Shown: positions 1-3,790 of the stretch, one piece after another
How the letters are laid out: the number at the start of each line of letters is the position of its first letter
Numbering within the stretch: the stretch's first letter is position 1
Assembly (NCBI GenBank): GCA_036477795.1
Contig: JAZGDL010000538.1
Location: 1 to 5,294 of the forward strand
Origin: JAZGDL01 sp036477795
GTDB taxonomy: Bacteria; Planctomycetota; Phycisphaerae; UBA1845
Reading direction: 5' to 3'
Length of the DNA stretch: 5,294 bases
Notes under the pieces: generated by a model
Seen by the model: the letters and a program-made list of their open reading frames with translations, nothing else
Told to the model about the DNA's origin: nothing
The model's database searches: none
Program-made: the position numbers and the translations under genes

Positions 1-416
1 ACCTTGTACACGCGATAGTTGGCTTCCAGTGGATTGAAACGGCAGATGTAGTAATTGTTCTCGTCCTTGCACCGCCAGATTGGTCCACCGCCCTGATCCT
101 CCTCGCCGCCGACGGGCTTGACCTTGACGGTCAGATCGAGGTCTTTGAATGAAGTCCACTCAGCGATAGCCAAGTTGAAGGTCCCGTTGTAATTCTCTGT
201 CCCGGTCAGAGCCATGACATTGGGCTTAGACGGGGCAGCCGAGTCCGTTACGACGTGCCATGTAGCCAGCGCTTTGGTCGGATTTGTCTGGCGGATGCTC
301 CAACCCTTGGGAACTTCCCCGGCCTTGTCGCGATCAAAGGTGAACGTCTCCGCGTTCACGATGGTGCTCGCTGCCAGCGCCAAGAAGACTGCTGGAATGA
401 ACGGTTTCGCCCTCAT
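1..416 (-). CDS. Secreted 3-keto-disaccharide hydrolase/DUF1080-like protein, N-terminal part (cut by window edge)
   Basis: The 138 visible codons start at ATG 416-414 and run off the left edge. Residues 1-22 form a classical signal peptide: basic start (MRAK), hydrophobic core (FIPAVFLALAAS), and a cleavage site after V-N-A22. The mature part begins FTFDRDKAG, then PKGW (36-39), W53-H-V, APSKPNV (61-67), FNLAIAE (80-86), KDLDLTVKVKPVGG (91-104), DQGGGPIWR (107-115) and NNYYICRFNPLEAN (120-133). This order matches the one-domain, concanavalin A-fold exported proteins common in planctomycetes, often annotated as DUF1080, family 16 glycoside hydrolase-like or hypothetical. Their usual length is near 200 residues, so about a third is missing. 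Substrate and activity are unknown; a carbohydrate-related role is inferred from the fold. It follows folC on the same strand after 135 bp. No Shine-Dalgarno is evident, and a palindrome occupies that position. The family call is from memory of its motifs; the reading frame and export signal are clear. Confidence 0.82.
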   Translation of the reverse strand, partial: MRAKPFIPAVFLALAASTIVNAETFTFDRDKAGEVPKGWSIRQTNPTKALATWHVVTDSAAPSKPNVMALTGTENYNGTFNLAIAEWTSFKDLDLTVKVKPVGGEEDQGGGPIWRCKDENNYYICRFNPLEANYRVYK

Positions 417-551
417 AATGGAATAGGGACAGTCACCCTATTTGTGATCCTGCTTCGGCCCTCTCATGGCCTGTTTGAGCGTCGGCTGCGGTTTCTTGGG
501 CCGGCGCGCACGGCCAACCTGGAAACAACGGCAGCTTTCGCTGTGTATCGG
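417..551. other. Gap between folC and the secreted protein gene
   Basis: These 135 bp separate folC from the next minus-strand gene. Besides the palindrome at 422-442 there is an imperfect hairpin at 496-517 (TTGGCCG pairing with CGGCCAA around one bulged G). It has no T-tract on the minus strand, so I do not call it an intrinsic terminator. No convincing promoter or small gene is visible, so it cannot be said whether the secreted protein gene is co-transcribed with folC. Confidence 0.4.
422..442. repeat. Small palindrome AATAGGG-N7-CCCTATT at a gene start
   Basis: Perfect 7-bp arms AATAGGG (422-428) and CCCTATT (436-442) flank the loop ACAGTCA, which itself holds a GAC-A-GTC mini-palindrome with the neighbouring bases. 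It ends 5 nt before the ATG of the minus-strand secreted protein gene, where a ribosome binding site would be. The core GGGACAGTCACC resembles short repeats I recall near IS200/REP-type transposases in environmental genomes. That link is from memory, and no transposase is present here. It could instead be an operator or an RNA hairpin that limits translation. Confidence 0.5.
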
Positions 552-1940
552 TTACTTGGCGAGCAGGCGCTTGGCACGCGCTACCAGGGCGAACGAACCC
601 GTGATGCAGATCAAGTCATCACGCGACACCGCCCGGACCGCGATGGACATGGCCTCCTCCAGATCGTCCGCGACCTGGCACATTTTCGTGGAGATCTCCG
701 CAAACGCCGAGGCCAGCTCCATGGGGTCGGTGGCCCGGGGCGATCCGGTGGACGTGAAAATGATCTTGTCGGCGCCTAGCCGAATATGCCTTAGCATTCC
801 CGCGATGTCTTTGTCTTTGCGGCAGCCGAAAATGATCACCATTGAATCATACGGGACATTCTGTCCGATGGCGCGCATCAACGCGTCCACGCTGGCGGCA
901 TTATGTGCGCCGTCCACCATGACGCGCGGTGTTTCCTGGATCATCTCCATGCGCCCGGGCAGACTGACGCTTACAAGACCTTCGACGGCCTTGTGGTCGT
1001 CTATGTCGAAACCCCGGCCTTTCAGTGAGTCCAGGATGCCCAGCGCCAGGGCGCAGTTCAGGGCCTGGTGATCGCCCGGCAATGGAGCGTGCACGTGTTC
1101 AAACCGGCTGGTCGCAGTTGTCACGCAGATTCTGGTGTGCGGCCCCAGGGCGCGCGAGGACTCGAACCGGAAACTATATACGTTCTCCCCGCCGGTCATA
1201 CGGATGGGGGACTCCGTTTCCTCCGCCACGGTCCGCAGGATCTGTTCCACGGCCGGCGTCTGCGGAGAAGCGGTCACCGGCACCTTCGACTTGAACACGC
1301 CGGCCTTCTCCCGAGCAATCGCTTCGACGGTCCCGCCGAGCTGCTCGGCATGGTCGAAGTTGATGCTGGTGATGCCGACGGCTTCCGGCTTGATGACATT
1401 GGTCGCATCGAGACGGCCACCCATGCCCGTTTCAATCACCGCTATGTCAACCTTTTCGCTGGCGAAATGGGTAAAGGCGGCGGCGGTGAGCAACTCGAAA
1501 TATGTGGGGTTGCCGACGCGCGGCTTTCGGGCAGCGGCAGCCACGACGTTCATCAGTCGGGCAAACGCCAGCTCCGAAATCTCCCGATCGTTGACCGTGA
1601 TCCGCTCGCGCACATGCATGATGTGCGGCGAGGTGAACACGCCGACCTTGTACCCGCTGTGACGCAGCATGCCGGCCAACATCGCCACCGTGCTGCCTTT
1701 GCCCTTGGAGCCGGCGATGTGGACACTCTTGAATTGGCGATGGGGATTGCCCAGCGAGGTCAGCAGCCTTCGCATCCGCCCCAGTGTAAAGCCGCCCGCA
1801 ACGTCCGGCGCCGGCGGTTTCCGCTCATAGTTTACAGCCGAGTTGAGGTAATTCAGAGCTGAGCGATACGTGCGGATTTTGCCGTCTGTAGCGGATCTAC
1901 GCGTTGCAGGTGCCTTCTTGAGTGTACTTAGCCTTGTCAT
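552..1940 (-). CDS. folC: Dihydrofolate synthase / folylpolyglutamate synthase (Mur ligase family)
   Basis: A cytoplasmic ATP-dependent ligase that adds glutamate to dihydropteroate and/or to (tetrahydro)folates, which keeps folate in the cell and makes it usable by one-carbon enzymes. The 462-residue product shows the family's landmarks in order: P-loop GSKGKGST (77-84), SPHI with RERI (104-114), YFELLTAAAF (147-156), ETGMGGRLDATN (170-181), H197 and IAREKAGVFK (208-217) with the lysine (K212) expected to be carbamylated, GDHQALNCALAL (289-300), GRMEMI (329-334) and DGAHN (343-347) opening the C-terminal glutamate-binding domain. It is about 35-40 residues longer than the E. coli and Lactobacillus casei enzymes, partly from a basic 22-residue N-terminal extension. 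ATG 1940 is chosen because no ATG, GTG or TTG follows in frame before the conserved region. The sequence does not show whether it has one or both activities. It diverges from aroB. Confidence 0.95.
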   Translation of the reverse strand: MTRLSTLKKAPATRRSATDGKIRTYRSALNYLNSAVNYERKPPAPDVAGGFTLGRMRRLLTSLGNPHRQFKSVHIAGSKGKGSTVAMLAGMLRHSGYKVGVFTSPHIMHVRERITVNDREISELAFARLMNVVAAAARKPRVGNPTYFELLTAAAFTHFASEKVDIAVIETGMGGRLDATNVIKPEAVGITSINFDHAEQLGGTVEAIAREKAGVFKSKVPVTASPQTPAVEQILRTVAEETESPIRMTGGENVYSFRFESSRALGPHTRICVTTATSRFEHVHAPLPGDHQALNCALALGILDSLKGRGFDIDDHKAVEGLVSVSLPGRMEMIQETPRVMVDGAHNAASVDALMRAIGQNVPYDSMVIIFGCRKDKDIAGMLRHIRLGADKIIFTSTGSPRATDPMELASAFAEISTKMCQVADDLEEAMSIAVRAVSRDDLICITGSFALVARAKRLLAK

Positions 1941-1947
1941 CTCAGCA

Positions 1948-1976
1948 ATTATAACAATGATTTACGAATCCGTCAA
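1948..1976 (-). promoter_or_regulatory. Near-consensus housekeeping promoter of folC, predicted leaderless
   Basis: On the minus strand TTGACG (1976-1971), a 17-bp spacer and TATAAT (1953-1948) match 11 of 12 bases of the sigma-70 consensus, and a TG one base before the -10 box makes it an extended -10. The last -10 base is followed by TGCTGAG and then the folC ATG at 1940. Transcription should therefore start at about 1941 or 1940, giving an mRNA with essentially no 5' leader. A weaker minus-strand candidate (TCGACA 2070-2065, 18-bp spacer, TATATA 2046-2041) could give a longer transcript. Confidence 0.7.
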
Positions 1977-2205
1977 TGTTGCGGACGTTCGGGAAGCTGT
2001 CGATCGTCCCTTCTCGAAAACACTGTAACTAAATGTGGAATATATAGTTAATAACACCCTGGAGTGTCGAACTCGTACCCCGCGAGTGATGTCCCCCTTA
2101 GTTATACGCCGCTGATCGGGATTGAGTGCACAACAATCCGGCTGGCTCGTTAAATCTGCCTGAGCGTTTTGGAAGATATAAAGTTATGGCGCAATACAGG
2201 AGGCT

Positions 2206-2277
2206 GCGGCGGCACCTCCGAGGACCGCCGCCCGTCAGAGGGACGGTGTGCCAGCCGGCCCACGATGCCCACGCCGG
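2206..2277 (+). ncRNA. Candidate structured RNA leader upstream of aroB
   Basis: Three stem-loops follow one another closely. GCGGCGG (2206-2212) pairs with CCGCCGC (2225-2231), with an inner CCT/AGG stem. CCGTC (2232-2236) pairs with GACGG (2242-2246), directly abutting the first and so able to stack on it. CCGGC (2255-2259) pairs with GCCGG (2273-2277). The block is much more GC-rich than the DNA on both sides. I could not match it to a riboswitch or leader class I know. It may be the 5' leader of aroB, a small RNA or chance pairing in GC-rich DNA. Confidence 0.35.
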
Positions 2278-2380
2278 GCGGGTCGCCAACATCACCATAA
2301 ACTGGTACTTAACAGGCCAGGTGCCTTCATGGCCGAGTGTGTCGGTGGGAATTATTTTCGATTTTTCGCAACGCGGGGCG

Positions 2381-2394
2381 GGAGGAAGGCCTCC
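2381..2394 (+). promoter_or_regulatory. Hairpin enclosing a Shine-Dalgarno-like GGAGG before aroB
   Basis: GGAGG (2381-2385) pairs perfectly with CCTCC (2390-2394) around the loop AAGG. GGAGG is the best anti-16S match near aroB, but it lies 23 nt before the ATG at 2409, too far for normal use, and is locked in the stem. Only a weak GGGGA (2395-2399) is suitably spaced. The hairpin may affect aroB translation; that is inference. Confidence 0.35.
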
Positions 2395-2408
2395 GGGGAT
2401 AAGCTCTT

Positions 2409-3521
2409 ATGGTGATGGCGTTGGACATCGATAGAACGCTGCAATTCCGTCACGGTGCGACGCGGGTTTGTGTGGGAAGCGACCTTCTCGTCGAGGCGGG
2501 TCGGCTGTGCCGGGAAATCGGCGGCTTTTCGCGGGCGCTGGTGGTCACCGACGACAACCTCGCGAAAACTTACGCGGCGCCGGTGCGGGAGGCGCTGGAC
2601 GGGGCCGGAATAGCGTCAGACCTGGCGGTTGTTCCAGCCGGTGAAGGCTCCAAGTCTGTGGAGCAGGCCGAGCAGCTATACGGACGACTGGCGGACTGGC
2701 AAGTGGGACGCGACGGGCTCATCGTAGCGGTGGGCGGCGGCATGGTGACTGACTTGGCCGGCTTCGTGGGGGCGACCTGGCTACGGGGCATGGCCACGGT
2801 GCTGTGCCCCACAACGCTGGAGGCGGACATCGATGCCGCCATCGGCGGAAAGACCGCGATCAACCACGCCAGGGGAAAAAACCTGATCGGTGCGTTTCAT
2901 CACCCGCGTCTGGTTGTCATTGATACGCGATGCCTGGAGACGCTATCGCAACGCGACCTGGTCTCGGGGTTGGCGGAGTCGGTCAAACATGCGGTCATAA
3001 CGGGCGAGTCGTTTTTCGCGTGGCACGAGGAGCAGGCCTCGAAGATACTGGACCGCGATCACGACACCATCGTGTCGCTCATTGAGCAGAATATCGAGAT
3101 CAAGGGCGGCTTCGTGGCCCGTGACGAGCGCGAGGAAAGCGGTGTGCGGGCAATGCTCAATTTCGGGCACACCATCGGCCACGCCATCGAGGCGTGGGCG
3201 CGGTATCGCTTACGGCACGGTGAATGTGTTTCGCTCGGAATGGTCGCAGCTTGCCGGCTTTCGGAAGCCCTGCATCTGATCGAGGGTGACGCCGCCACGC
3301 GTATCGAGCACCTCTTGCATTTGCTGGGTTTGCCGACCGTTTTACCGGAACGCGTTGATGAGCACGCCATCTGGGAGCTGTTGAAACACGACAAAAAGGT
3401 AGTCAAAGGATCACTTCGATTTGTTCTGATCGAGGGGATGGGCCGGCCGGTGCTACGCTCGGAGGTACCGGAGGCGGCGGTCCGCGATGCCATTGCAGGC
3501 CTGCAGCCGGGGCCGAAATAA
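2409..3521 (+). CDS. aroB: 3-dehydroquinate synthase
   Basis: Second enzyme of the shikimate pathway: it converts DAHP to 3-dehydroquinate in the cytoplasm using NAD and a divalent metal (usually Zn or Co), and so feeds chorismate, aromatic amino acids and 4-aminobenzoate. At 370 residues it has the usual family length. Motifs in order: PAGEGSKS (76-83), NAD-binding GGGMVTDLAG (109-118), ATWLRG (122-127), PTTLEADIDAAIGGKTAIN (134-152), GKNLIGAFHHP (156-166), GLAESVKH (187-194), DERE (239-242), LNFGHTIGHA (250-259), HGECVSLGM (270-278) and a C-terminal DKKV. The expected metal ligands E190, H254 and H270 are present, as is K148. The GGKT motif favours true AroB over sedoheptulose-phosphate cyclases making valiolones. 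A stop at 2400-2402 limits the start to ATG 2409 or ATG 2415; neither has a strong Shine-Dalgarno. It diverges from folC and is followed by a hairpin 18 nt after its stop. Confidence 0.97.
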   Translation: MVMALDIDRTLQFRHGATRVCVGSDLLVEAGRLCREIGGFSRALVVTDDNLAKTYAAPVREALDGAGIASDLAVVPAGEGSKSVEQAEQLYGRLADWQVGRDGLIVAVGGGMVTDLAGFVGATWLRGMATVLCPTTLEADIDAAIGGKTAINHARGKNLIGAFHHPRLVVIDTRCLETLSQRDLVSGLAESVKHAVITGESFFAWHEEQASKILDRDHDTIVSLIEQNIEIKGGFVARDEREESGVRAMLNFGHTIGHAIEAWARYRLRHGECVSLGMVAACRLSEALHLIEGDAATRIEHLLHLLGLPTVLPERVDEHAIWELLKHDKKVVKGSLRFVLIEGMGRPVLRSEVPEAAVRDAIAGLQPGPK

Positions 3522-3539
3522 GCGACACCATAGGAATCG

Positions 3540-3584
3540 AACTGCTTCTGACGCGTGCGAGAAAGGATTCTCGCACCAGCAGTT
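3540..3584 (+). terminator. Two-part hairpin after aroB, terminator-like
   Basis: An inner 9-bp perfect stem, GTGCGAGAA (3555-3563) with TTCTCGCAC (3568-3576), is closed by a 4-nt loop. An outer 7-bp stem, AACTGCT (3540-3546) with AGCAGTT (3578-3584), encloses it, leaving 8 unpaired bases on the left and 1 on the right. It starts 18 nt after the aroB stop. There is no clear T-run after it, so it may end transcription in another way, protect the mRNA 3' end, or be a mobile palindrome. Confidence 0.55.
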
Positions 3585-3686
3585 GATTACCGCTTGTTTG
3601 CCGACCTTGGATGCGGTATTCTGATTGTACTGTAATCGCATTCAGTGTTTGTGGGTCATGGTTGAGGGCGATGAACCGTTGGGCTT

Positions 3687-3720
3687 GGTCCCAATCGTCC
3701 TGCTGTGGGACCGGCAGCAG
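3687..3720. other. Two overlapping, mutually exclusive hairpins
   Basis: GGTCCCA (3687-3693) pairs perfectly with TGGGACC (3706-3712). CTGCTG (3700-3705) pairs perfectly with CAGCAG (3715-3720). The second stem uses the loop of the first as its left arm, and the first stem's right arm lies in the second's loop, so only one can form unless they make a pseudoknot. They lie about 70-100 nt before the likely start of the next gene. Confidence 0.4.
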
Positions 3721-3778
3721 ACTCACTTGGGTATTATTAGTCGAGGGTTGCGAAGAGCCGTCGCACTAGAGGTTATTG

Positions 3779-3784
3779 AAGGGA
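3779..3784 (+). promoter_or_regulatory. Possible ribosome binding site AAGGGA for GTG 3791
   Basis: AAGGGA lies 6 nt before GTG 3791, the first start codon with a plausible Shine-Dalgarno in the long downstream frame. The match is partial, and it is the main support for choosing this start over GTG 3875. Confidence 0.35.
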
Positions 3785-3790
3785 AATGGA

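Larger units (their letters stand above)
1941..2408. other. Divergent folC-aroB intergenic region
   Basis: These 468 bp hold no gene I can support. From left to right: the folC promoter (1948-1976); an AT-rich stretch (about 2013-2056) carrying TAACTA (2026-2031) and TAGTTA (2045-2050, again 2099-2104); a quasi-palindrome ACACCCTGGAGTGT (2054-2067); hairpins ACTCG/CGAGT (2071-2087) and GGATTG/CAATCC (2119-2139); a GC-rich structured block (2197-2290); and a GGAGG/CCTCC hairpin just before aroB. I found no good -35/-10 pair for aroB, so its start of transcription is unresolved; the AT-rich stretch is the likeliest place. Confidence 0.5.

Noticed and set aside
496..517. Hairpin after folC as an intrinsic terminator
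   Set aside because: The stem has a bulge and no T-tract follows on the minus strand, so I describe it only as part of the gap.
1068..1862. 264-codon open frame on the plus strand opposite folC
   Set aside because: It is antisense to a clear folC. Its product is rich in Arg, His and Gly with no recognisable motif, as expected for a shadow frame in GC-rich DNA.
2126..2434. 102-codon plus-strand frame in the folC-aroB gap
   Set aside because: It overlaps the aroB start in another frame, runs through the hairpin block, is rich in Arg, Gly and Pro, and has no ribosome binding site or recognisable domain.
3533..3542. GGAATCGAAC, like the T-arm of a minus-strand tRNA
   Set aside because: The flanking bases do not form the 5-bp T-stem, and no acceptor, D or anticodon arm can be found around it.
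3403..3726. 107-codon minus-strand frame overlapping the aroB 3' end
   Set aside because: More than a third is antisense to aroB, and the rest crosses strong palindromes. The first part (MSLLPVPQQDDWDQAQRF) looks somewhat protein-like, but I recognise no family and see no ribosome binding site.
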